A stretch of DNA of 34,397 nt, taken from positions 383,094 through 417,490 of the forward strand of contig NZ_JAAAJC010000002.1 of assembly GCF_009900715.1 (NCBI RefSeq), given 5' to 3'. A model generated the notes under the pieces. The model worked only from the letters and a program-made list of their open reading frames with translations. It had not been told where the DNA came from and ran no database searches. A program made the position numbers and the translations under genes. The stretch is from Halococcus salsus (GTDB lineage Archaea > Halobacteriota > Halobacteria > Halobacteriales > Halococcaceae). Positions 9,020-16,109 of the stretch are shown one piece after another. The stretch's first letter is position 1, and every line of letters starts with the position of its first letter.

Positions 9020-10273
9020 ATGACGGAGCTCTCGCTCGGCTCGTCGGCCCCGGAAGCCGCCGCGGACGGCGTCTGGCTCGCGTGCATCGAGTGCGGCCGA
9101 ACCAACGCCCCGTTCGACGAACCCACCTACCGCTGTCCCGACTGCGACGGCCTCCTCGAGGCCCGTTACGAGTCGTATCCCACGTTCGACGACTTCTCGG
9201 GCCGCGGCGTCTGGCGCTACGACGCCGCGCTCCCGTTCGAGTCGGGCGTCTCGCTCCCGGAGGGCGACACCCCGCTCCACGAGGTGCCGCGGCTCGAAGC
9301 CGACGTCGGCGTCCGGAGCCTCCGGGTCAAACACGAGGGGATGAACCCCACGGGGAGCTTCAAGGATCGGGGCATGACCGTCGGGGTCCGAGTGGCCAAG
9401 GAGCTCGGGGTCGACCGCCTCGCGTGTGCCTCAACCGGGAACACCAGCGCGGCGCTCGCGGCCTACGGCGGCCGTGCGGGTGTCGAGACCCTCGTGCTGC
9501 TTCCGGCGGGCAAAGTCGCGGCGGGGAAGGTCGCGCAGGCCGCCCTCCACGGCGCGCGGATCCTCGAAGTCGACGGCAACTTCGACGCCTGTCTCGACAT
9601 CGTGGCCGAGCTCGCGGACATGGGCGAAGCCTACCTCCTGAACTCGATCAACCCCTTCCGACTTGAGGGCCAGAAGACGATCGGCTTCGAGATCCTGGAG
9701 GCGTTTCGGGACGACTACGGTCGCTACCCCGACCGGATCGTTTTACCCGTGGGCAACGCCGGCAACACCGCCGCGCTCTACAAGGCCTTCCGCGAACTCG
9801 TCGAGTCGGGCGCGCTCGACGCCGAGGACGTGCCGATGCTCACTGGTGTGCAGGCCGAGGGGGCCGCGCCGATGGTCGAGGCCATCGAAGAAGGGTCGGA
9901 CGACACCAACCGCTGGGAGGAGGTCGAGACCCGCGCGACCGCGATCCGGATCGGGAACCCAGTCAACGCGCGGAAGGCGCTGCCCGGAATTCGAGAAACC
10001 GGCGGCACGGCGGTCGCGGTCACGGACGAGGCGATCGTCGACGCCCAGCGCGCGCTCGCGGAGGAGGGCGTCGGCGTCGAACCCGCCTCGGCGGCGAGCA
10101 TCGCGGGCCTCCGGAAGCTCCGGGAGTCCGGTGTGGTCGCCGACGACGAGGACGTGGTCTGTCTCACGACCGGCCACCTCCTGAAGGACCCCGACGCGGC
10201 GGCTGCCGCCGGTCGGGACCCCGAGCCGGTGCCGAACGACACCGAGGCGATCCTCGGTCACCTCGCCGAGTAG
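9020..10273 (+). CDS. thrC: Threonine synthase
   Basis: PLP enzyme that converts O-phosphohomoserine to threonine. An N-terminal zinc-ribbon-like segment (CIECG, then CPDC about 16 residues later) precedes the catalytic fold, as in archaeal ThrC. The PLP lysine is Lys115 in NPTGSFKDRGMTVG, followed by the ASTGNTSAA loop near residue 137. The chosen ATG at 9020 gives 417 aa. A TTG-initiated extension to 8960 is open but lacks family-like sequence. The gene is in the same direction as the arginine operon with a 63-base gap. A T-rich patch around 8990 is the only promoter-like signal and it is weak, so read-through from argF is possible. Confidence 0.94.
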   Translation: MTELSLGSSAPEAAADGVWLACIECGRTNAPFDEPTYRCPDCDGLLEARYESYPTFDDFSGRGVWRYDAALPFESGVSLPEGDTPLHEVPRLEADVGVRSLRVKHEGMNPTGSFKDRGMTVGVRVAKELGVDRLACASTGNTSAALAAYGGRAGVETLVLLPAGKVAAGKVAQAALHGARILEVDGNFDACLDIVAELADMGEAYLLNSINPFRLEGQKTIGFEILEAFRDDYGRYPDRIVLPVGNAGNTAALYKAFRELVESGALDAEDVPMLTGVQAEGAAPMVEAIEEGSDDTNRWEEVETRATAIRIGNPVNARKALPGIRETGGTAVAVTDEAIVDAQRALAEEGVGVEPASAASIAGLRKLRESGVVADDEDVVCLTTGHLLKDPDAAAAAGRDPEPVPNDTEAILGHLAE

Positions 10274-10323
10274 ATTCCGCACTCGGAGCGGTCACGGACG
10301 CGTCGCCGGTCGAGCGCAGGGTG

Positions 10324-10340
10324 TAGCGGCGATACCGCTA
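10324..10340. repeat. Inverted repeat upstream of the TspO gene
   Basis: TAGCGG and CCGCTA form a perfect 6-base inverted repeat around the 5-base spacer CGATA. It sits 25 bases upstream of the tspO start, where the promoter should be, and 50 bases after the thrC stop. It could be an operator or part of a weak hairpin ending thrC transcription. No T run follows it, which speaks slightly against a terminator. Confidence 0.35.
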
Positions 10341-10365
10341 ACTGGTAGCCGCGCCAATAGGTCGT

Positions 10366-10875
10366 ATGTCCATCACACAGGGCTCCCAGCCCGCGCTTCC
10401 CGACCGCCGGCCGCTCCTCACGGTCGCCGCCGCGGTCGCGGTCTGTGTCGTCCTCGGCGCGGCCGCCGGGCTGGTGACGAGCCCCCAGATAGCGACGTGG
10501 TACACCACGGTCGAGAAACCCGGCTTCACCCCGCCGAACTGGGTGTTCGGTCCGGTCTGGACGGCGCTCTACGCGCTTCAGGGTGTCGCGGCGTGGCTGG
10601 TCTGGCGGGCGGGGTTCGACCGGCGCGGGGTCCGGCTGGGCCTCGCCGCCTTCGCGGTCCAGTTCGTGCTCAACCTCGCGTGGTCGCCCGCCTTCTTCGG
10701 GCTGGAGTCGCCGGCGCTGGGGCTCGTGGTCATCGTGCCGCTCTGGGTCGCGATCGTCGCCACCATCGGGCTCTTCGCCCGGGTCGACCGCCGTGCGGCG
10801 GCGTTGCTGGTGCCGTATCTCGCGTGGGTCTCGTTCGCCACCGCGCTGAACTACGCGATCTGGACACTCAACTGA
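10366..10875 (+). CDS. tspO: TspO/MBR family tryptophan-rich membrane protein
   Basis: A 169-aa integral membrane protein with about five predicted helices, related to the mitochondrial peripheral benzodiazepine receptor and bacterial tryptophan-rich sensory protein. The family signature is seen at residues 45-67: WYTTVEKPGFTPPNW followed by VFGPVWTALYAL. The last helix ends with the conserved pattern WVSFATALNYAIW. Known relatives bind porphyrins, and in some bacteria they are tied to oxygen or light responses. No porphyrin or carotenoid gene lies nearby, so the role here is open. It appears monocistronic, with an inverted repeat just upstream. Confidence 0.9.
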   Translation: MSITQGSQPALPDRRPLLTVAAAVAVCVVLGAAAGLVTSPQIATWYTTVEKPGFTPPNWVFGPVWTALYALQGVAAWLVWRAGFDRRGVRLGLAAFAVQFVLNLAWSPAFFGLESPALGLVVIVPLWVAIVATIGLFARVDRRAAALLVPYLAWVSFATALNYAIWTLN

Positions 10876-10903
10876 GGCGACGGCGTTGCACCGTCCCGAT
10901 ACG

Positions 10904-10928
10904 TTCAGTTCCTGAAGACGAATATTTA
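10904..10928 (+). promoter_or_regulatory. Promoter of the secreted protease, with adjoining palindrome
   Basis: ATATTTA at 10922-10928 is a good TATA-like box about 32 bases before the ATG at 10958, which predicts a very short leader. Immediately upstream, TTCAG and CTGAA (10904-10908 and 10912-10916) form an inverted repeat around TTC, where an activator or repressor could meet the transcription-factor-B site. The box is seen directly; regulation is inferred. Confidence 0.6.
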
Positions 10929-10957
10929 ACACTGATTCCTCGATAACAACGGTCGCT

Positions 10958-12439
10958 ATGGGACGATACGACAGACGGCGGTTCCTCCAGTTGACCGGGA
11001 CGGCGGTCGGGGTGGCGACGCTCGGCGTCGGCACCGCGACGGCGAGCCCCTCCGACTCGCGCTTCTTCATCAACCTCCGCGACGTCGACCGGTCGGCGGT
11101 CCCCGACGACGTCGAGATCGTCCACGACCTCTCGCAGGCGGACGTGCTGGTCGCGCGCGGCGACCAGGACCGGGTGGCGGGCACGACGGTCGCCGACCGC
11201 GTCATCGACCGGGGTGACGACCGTGTCGGGGCCGTCGAGTCGCGGGACGGGCCGACCACCGACAGTAAGGGGTCGAGCCACAACCACGACGGCGCGCCCT
11301 CGAACAGCGAGTTCCAGTGGGACAAGCGCGAACAGGACGTCAGCAACGATCTGACCGACAAACCCGGTGGCGGGAAGTCGGTCCACGATGTCTCGACCGG
11401 CGCGGACACCCGCATCGCCGTCGTCGACTCGGGCGTCTACGACGCCCACCCCGACCTCGCGGACGTCGTCAACGACGAGCTCTCGGAGAACGTCTCCGAG
11501 GACCCCTACGACTGGCGGCCCAACGGGGCCGGCGACCACGGGACCCACGTCGCGGGCATCATCGCCGCGACGAACAGCAACGACGGTCCCGACGGCGGCG
11601 TGCTCGGGACCGCCCCGGACACCGAGATCGTCTCCTATCGGATGTTCTCCGGCCAGGAGGGCAAACAGGGCGACGGGTACGCCGGCTGGGTGAAGGCCGC
11701 CGAGGCGGGCTGTGACGCCATCAACTACAGCGTCGGCTTCCCCGCGCCGTACGTCTACGTCGACGAGTACCCCTACCTCACCGAGGAGCTCCGTATCGCC
11801 GAACAGGTCGCCGAGTACGTTCGCTCACAGGGGACGGTCATCGTCAACTCCGCGGGCAACGACGCGCTCGACATGAGCCCGGAGAACACCCTCAGCATCC
11901 CGACGGAGGCCGAGGGGGTCTTCGGCGTGGCCGCGACCGGCCCGATCGGCTGTGGGTGGGGCGGCAAACACAGCGACAACGAGGAGAAGTGGCTTACCGG
12001 CAACCGACTCGAGGACCCGACGGACTCCCCAGCGTTCTACACCAACTACGGGGACGCCGTCGACGTGAGCGCCGCGGGCGGCGACGCGGACCGCGACGCG
12101 CTCGACAGGATCCCCGAGGCGGAGCGCGACCTCGTCTACTCCACCATCGTGACGACGACCTACGAGGACGGCCCGGACGATGACGAGGACGAGCCAGTGA
12201 ACCGGCCGAGCGAGATCGTCGACACCGAACCGGGCTACGGCTGGAAGGCGGGCACCTCGATGGCCGCCCCGCAGGTCGCGGGGGCGGTCGCGCTCGTGCG
12301 CTCGCTCCGCCCCGACGCGAGCGTCGGGGAGGTCGAGTCGCTCATCCAGGAGACCGCGAGCGACGCACCTGGCGGCGAGCCCTACCACGGGGCGGGGCAT
12401 CTCGACCTCGAACGCCTCGTCAAGCGCGTCGGAAAGTAG
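10958..12439 (+). CDS. Tat-exported subtilisin-like serine protease (S8 family)
   Basis: An extracellular protease precursor. The N-terminus has a twin-arginine signal (DRRRFLQLTG, then a hydrophobic stretch to about residue 29), so it is exported folded. Residues 30-145 look like a propeptide. The catalytic triad is complete: Asp157 in IAVVDSGV, His194 in DHGTHVAG and Ser434 in AGTSMAAPQVAG, with the oxyanion Asn301 in VNSAGND. A long acidic insertion lies between Asn and Ser. The chain ends about 60 residues after the catalytic Ser, so it lacks the C-terminal extension found in several halolysins. It stands alone with its own TATA box and a T run behind it. The substrate is unknown. Confidence 0.93.
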   Translation: MGRYDRRRFLQLTGTAVGVATLGVGTATASPSDSRFFINLRDVDRSAVPDDVEIVHDLSQADVLVARGDQDRVAGTTVADRVIDRGDDRVGAVESRDGPTTDSKGSSHNHDGAPSNSEFQWDKREQDVSNDLTDKPGGGKSVHDVSTGADTRIAVVDSGVYDAHPDLADVVNDELSENVSEDPYDWRPNGAGDHGTHVAGIIAATNSNDGPDGGVLGTAPDTEIVSYRMFSGQEGKQGDGYAGWVKAAEAGCDAINYSVGFPAPYVYVDEYPYLTEELRIAEQVAEYVRSQGTVIVNSAGNDALDMSPENTLSIPTEAEGVFGVAATGPIGCGWGGKHSDNEEKWLTGNRLEDPTDSPAFYTNYGDAVDVSAAGGDADRDALDRIPEAERDLVYSTIVTTTYEDGPDDDEDEPVNRPSEIVDTEPGYGWKAGTSMAAPQVAGAVALVRSLRPDASVGEVESLIQETASDAPGGEPYHGAGHLDLERLVKRVGK

Positions 12440-12474
12440 TCGGCAGATCGATCCGGATCCGGTGTGAACGACCC

Positions 12475-12480
12475 TTTTTT
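12475..12480 (+). terminator. T-run terminator of the protease gene
   Basis: Six T bases (after CGACCC) lie 36 bases behind the protease stop and before the end of the convergent small gene. Oligo-T in the non-template strand is a typical archaeal intrinsic terminator, and it stands out in this GC-rich sequence. Confidence 0.55.
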
Positions 12481-12520
12481 GCCCCGAGTTTAGCAGCGCG
12501 GTCCCGGAGAGGGACGTCGT

Positions 12521-12775
12521 TCAGTCCTCGTCGGCGAGAACCGTCGCCCGACCGGTGTGGTCCGAGTCGTCGAACTCCTCGATCCGGAGGTCGACCTGGG
12601 TGTCCACGAGTTCCGGCGCGGCGTCGGTCAGCGTGAGGATCGTGTCGCCGATCCGTGCCACGCCCGCACCGTCCTCGTAGCCCGTGACGAAGGCGGTTAT
12701 CTCCTCACCCGCTTCGAAGCTCGGGGTCGTGGTTCGAAACGACCAGCCCGCCGTGAACGCGTCGAAGCGGCTCAT
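12521..12775 (-). CDS. Small TRAM-like domain protein
   Basis: An 84-aa acidic protein. After an aromatic N-terminus (FTAGWSFRTTTPSFEAG), residues 25-80 have the beta-barrel pattern of TRAM/OB folds: EEITAFVTGYEDGAGVARIG, then DTILTLTDAAPELVDTQVD, ending in a strand with TGRATVL. TRAM domains usually bind RNA. A small family of this type is, to my recollection, common in haloarchaea, but its function is not known to me. The ATG overlaps the stop of the antiporter gene upstream (ATGA), so the two are translated together. The protein may bind the antiporter mRNA or simply be co-expressed; neither can be decided here. Confidence 0.75.
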   Translation of the reverse strand: MSRFDAFTAGWSFRTTTPSFEAGEEITAFVTGYEDGAGVARIGDTILTLTDAAPELVDTQVDLRIEEFDDSDHTGRATVLADED

Positions 12776-14346
12776 ACCCGCGCCACCTCCTCGGACTCAC
12801 GGTCGGAGACGTATTCGAGACCGAAGCCCGAGAGGGCCGCGACCACGAAGACGAAGAAGAGGAACCAGCCGTGGAAGACGAACGGCCAGACCTGGGCGGG
12901 GTTGACGAGCATCGCCTGGGTGAACCAGTCGTACTGGTCGGGCAGCCCGAGCATCGCGGTGTAGCCCGCGAGCACGCCGCCGCCCCACGGGAAGATGTAG
13001 CCGAGCGCCGAGGTGTTGGCGTCGAGGATGTTGGCCCGCCGGTAGCCGTTGATGTTGAACCGCTCGCCGATCCGCGCGATGTAGGGCGCGATCGCGATCT
13101 CGGCGGCGGTGTTGATGGTGATCATCGAGTTGATCGCTGCCGTCCCGAGCACCATCGTGGTCTCGGCACGACGGACGCTGGTGGCCACCCGCGTCAGGAG
13201 CCAGTCCTGCATCGCCGCGAAGCCGCCGCCGCGAACCAGGATCTGCGCGCCGGCGACGATCAGCAGGGTGAGCACGATCAGCGGGAAGAAGCCCGTCGCC
13301 CCGGTGAAGAGGCTGCCGCCGACCGCGGAGCTGCCGGGGTCGACGAGTTCGACGACCGGCAGCCCCGAGAGCGACTGGGCAGCGCCCGAGGTCCGGGGAG
13401 CCTGAAAGACCAGGATGTCGCTGATCGAGGAGAGCCCGAAGACGAGGTTGAAGACGACCGAGGCGATGATCCCCCACGAGATCGCCTCCACGATGTGTCG
13501 GCCAGCCACCGCGGTGGCGATGACGACCCCGATAGCGACGAGATGGACGAGCCCCAAGGGGTCGCTGTTCTGGACGAAGAGGGACTGGGCGTTCTGCCCG
13601 ACGTCGAACGGGCTCCCCATCGTGCTCCCCGCCACGACGTAGCCGGCGAACGCGAACACGGCCGCGATGATGGCGTACTTGAATCGCGAGGCGACCACGC
13701 CACCGATGTCGGCGTCCTGTGTCACCGCGCTCACGATCGTGGTGTCGCTCACGGGCGCGAGGTTGTCGCCGAAGACCGCTCCCGAGAGGATCGCGCCGAA
13801 CATCAGGATGGGGTTCGCCCCGAGGAGAACGCCCGCCGGGAAGAAGAGCGTGGTGAACGCGATCGCGGTACCGTAGCCGGAGCCGATGCCGGTCGCGAGC
13901 AGCGCCGCGAGGATGAAGGTGGCCGCCGGGAATAGCGCCGCGCCGACCGAGAGCGCGTTTGCCGCCCAGACGAGACCGCCCACGAACTGGCCGGCTTGCA
14001 GCGTGTCGGCGAACATCCCGGCCCAGAGCCAGGCCACGATCGCGGTCGCGGCCACGGGCTGGGTCATCCCCTCGAAGATGGTGTTCGCGTAGTCCTTCCA
14101 GTCGCCCTTGACGAAGAACATCCCGATGATTAGCGCGACCAGCATCCCGACCACCAGCCCCGAAGTCGCGCTGACCTGAAGGAGCCCGCTCTGGACCACC
14201 GCCCAGACCACGAAGATCGCGAGCGGGAGCGCGCTCAGCCACCGCCCGCCGTAGAACTCGATCCGTGGCCCCTCGCTCGCGTCACCGAGGCCCTCACCGT
14301 ACTCGTCGGCCGATCCCTCGGATCCGCCGGTTCTATCGCTACTCAT
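12772..14346 (-). CDS. nhaC: NhaC-family Na+/H+ antiporter
   Basis: A 524-aa polytopic membrane protein, expected to expel Na+ in exchange for H+ in the cytoplasmic membrane. About 30 acidic cytoplasmic residues precede the first helix (about 35-55). The family signature FGDNLAPVSDTT lies at residues 192-203, and a second pore-lining half-repeat contains INSMITINTAAEIAIAPYI. Roughly 11-13 membrane segments can be counted. In an organism living in high salt such antiporters maintain low internal Na+ and pH balance. Substrate selectivity cannot be read; NhaC relatives can also be malate/lactate antiporters. It lies 46 bases behind serA, with short repeats in the gap, and overlaps the downstream TRAM-like gene. 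Confidence 0.9.
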   Translation of the reverse strand: MSSDRTGGSEGSADEYGEGLGDASEGPRIEFYGGRWLSALPLAIFVVWAVVQSGLLQVSATSGLVVGMLVALIIGMFFVKGDWKDYANTIFEGMTQPVAATAIVAWLWAGMFADTLQAGQFVGGLVWAANALSVGAALFPAATFILAALLATGIGSGYGTAIAFTTLFFPAGVLLGANPILMFGAILSGAVFGDNLAPVSDTTIVSAVTQDADIGGVVASRFKYAIIAAVFAFAGYVVAGSTMGSPFDVGQNAQSLFVQNSDPLGLVHLVAIGVVIATAVAGRHIVEAISWGIIASVVFNLVFGLSSISDILVFQAPRTSGAAQSLSGLPVVELVDPGSSAVGGSLFTGATGFFPLIVLTLLIVAGAQILVRGGGFAAMQDWLLTRVATSVRRAETTMVLGTAAINSMITINTAAEIAIAPYIARIGERFNINGYRRANILDANTSALGYIFPWGGGVLAGYTAMLGLPDQYDWFTQAMLVNPAQVWPFVFHGWFLFFVFVVAALSGFGLEYVSDRESEEVARV

Positions 14347-14398
14347 TGATAGTTCGTCAGGTGATGTTCGGAGGAAGCTGAAATAACTATCGCTACTC
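14333..14398. repeat. Direct and inverted repeats between serA and nhaC
   Basis: CTATCGCTACTC occurs at 14333-14344 and again at 14387-14398. Inside this pair GATAGTT (14348-14354) and AACTATC (14385-14391) are perfect inverted repeats. The set spans the whole gap between the serA stop and the nhaC start. It may be an operator or mRNA hairpin for nhaC, or a chance or relic duplication. Confidence 0.35.
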
Positions 14399-15979
14399 GG
14401 TACCGTTGAGCGCGATATATCGGGTTCCGATGATCCGCTCGTCGGCTTCGAGCCGTTCGCGAAGGTCCTCGGGGACGGCGTGGTCGAGGTTGTAGACCGT
14501 GAGCGCCTCGCCGCCGATGGTGCCGCGGGCGTTGAACATCCCCGCGATGTTGATGTTCGAATCGCCTAGTACGGTGCCGATAAACCCGATCACGCCGGGG
14601 GCGTCTTTGTTGCGCGCGACCAGCATGTGGCCCGCGGGGATGGCGTCGACCCGGAAGCCGTCGATCCGGACGATCCGCGGGTCCTCGCCAGCGAACAGCG
14701 TCCCGCAGACCCCGACCTCCCGGTCGCCGTTCTTCACCGTGACCGTCACGAGGCTCTGGAAGTCCTCGGACTGACGGGTCTTCGACTCGGTGACGTCGAT
14801 ACCGCGCTCGTCGGCGATCCGCGGGGCGTTGACCGCGTTGACCTGCCATTCGAGCGGTTCGAACACGCCTTCGAGCGCGCTCGCGGTCACGAGGTCGACC
14901 TCCTCCTCGGCGATCTCGCCCGCGTAGCGTATCTCGACACCCTCGACGCGGCCATCGAGCAGCTGGGTGGCGATCTTCCCCGCCGTCGAGGCGATGTCGA
15001 GGTAGGGGCGGACCCGCGGGAACGCGCTCGCGTCCATCGAGGGTGCGTTGAGCGCGTTCATCACCGGTTCGTTCCGGAAGGCCGAGAGCACCTGGTCGGC
15101 GATGTCGGTGGCGACGTTCTCCTGGGCGGCGTGGGTGCTCGCGCCGAGGTGCGGGGTCACCACTACGTCGTCGACGTCGAGGAGCGGGCTGTCGGCCGAG
15201 AGGGGTTCGTCCGCGAAGACGTCGATCGCCGCCCCGCGGAGGGTACCGTCGTCGACGGCAGCGGCCAACGCGTCCTCGTCGACGACGCCGCCGCGGGCGC
15301 AGTTGACGAGGAAGCCGCCGTCCATCCGGTCGAGTTCGTCGCTGCTGATCAGGTCCTCCGTCTCGGGGGTGAGCGGGGTGTGGAGGGTCAGCACGTCGGC
15401 CTGTTCGAGACACTCGTCGAGTTCGACGAGTTCGGCACCCAGCCGGCCGGCGCGCTCCTCCGAGATGTAGGGGTCGTAGGCCACCAGGTTCATCCCGAGG
15501 CCGTCGAGCTTCTTCGCGACCTCCTGGCCGACGCGGCCGAAGCCGACGATGCCGAGGGTCGCGCCGTTGAGCTCGGTTCCCAAATAATCGCTCTTGGCCC
15601 ACTCGCCCTGCTTGAGCCGGCCGTGGGCCTGGGGGATCGACCGCGCGGCGGCGAACGTCATCGCGACGGTGTGTTCGGCGGCGGCGCGGACGTTGCCCTC
15701 GGGTGCGTTGGCGACGATCACGCCGTGCTCGGTCGCGGCGTCGATGTCGATGTTGTCGACGCCGATCCCGGCCCGACCGACGATCGTGAGTTCCGGTGCG
15801 GCCTCGAACAGCTCGCGGTCGACCTCGGTGCCCGACCGGACGACCAGCGCACCGGCGTCGGCGACCGCCGACCGGAGGTCGTCACCCTCGACATCGTAGG
15901 CGGTTTCGACGTCGTGATCCGCCTCGCGGAGCCGGTCGAGACCCGGCTCGGCGATGGGGTCCGTCACGAGTACCTTCAT
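14393..15979 (-). CDS. serA: D-3-phosphoglycerate dehydrogenase
   Basis: Oxidises 3-phosphoglycerate to 3-phosphohydroxypyruvate with NAD+, the first step of serine synthesis. From the ATG at 15979 (MKVLVTDPIAEPGLDRL) it has 528 aa, the size of the long PGDH type. The order is substrate domain, NAD domain with LGIVGFGRVGQEVAKKL, the catalytic Arg in NCARGGVVDEDAL and His277 in VVTPHLGAST, an intervening domain, and a C-terminal ACT domain (ARNKDAPGVIGFIGTVLG) that in relatives senses serine. The frame is open upstream to 16378, but that part is low-complexity and overlaps the divergent gene, so it is rejected. A TTATG box near 16003-16010 suits a leaderless start at 15979. Confidence 0.95.
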   Translation of the reverse strand: MKVLVTDPIAEPGLDRLREADHDVETAYDVEGDDLRSAVADAGALVVRSGTEVDRELFEAAPELTIVGRAGIGVDNIDIDAATEHGVIVANAPEGNVRAAAEHTVAMTFAAARSIPQAHGRLKQGEWAKSDYLGTELNGATLGIVGFGRVGQEVAKKLDGLGMNLVAYDPYISEERAGRLGAELVELDECLEQADVLTLHTPLTPETEDLISSDELDRMDGGFLVNCARGGVVDEDALAAAVDDGTLRGAAIDVFADEPLSADSPLLDVDDVVVTPHLGASTHAAQENVATDIADQVLSAFRNEPVMNALNAPSMDASAFPRVRPYLDIASTAGKIATQLLDGRVEGVEIRYAGEIAEEEVDLVTASALEGVFEPLEWQVNAVNAPRIADERGIDVTESKTRQSEDFQSLVTVTVKNGDREVGVCGTLFAGEDPRIVRIDGFRVDAIPAGHMLVARNKDAPGVIGFIGTVLGDSNINIAGMFNARGTIGGEALTVYNLDHAVPEDLRERLEADERIIGTRYIALNGTE

Positions 15980-16075
15980 GTCCCGAATCATCGACGCGGC
16001 GGGCATAACCCTTTCTTCACGGGCGCGATTCGCCGCTCCAGTACGTGACCGACGGGGCCGGAGCGCACCACCCGA

Positions 16076-16085
16076 GTGCTTATTC
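16076..16085 (+). promoter_or_regulatory. Putative TATA box of the large lipoprotein gene
   Basis: TGCTTATTCG lies about 28 bases before the ATG at 16110, the spacing expected for a leaderless haloarchaeal transcript. It is divergent from the serA promoter across a 130-base gap. Confidence 0.4.
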
Positions 16086-16109
16086 GGATGGTAGGCGGAC
16101 GTAGGGGGA

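Noticed and set aside
14343..15602. Second long minus-strand frame inside serA
   Set aside because: Highly arginine-rich shadow with no recognisable domain; serA is in the other frame.
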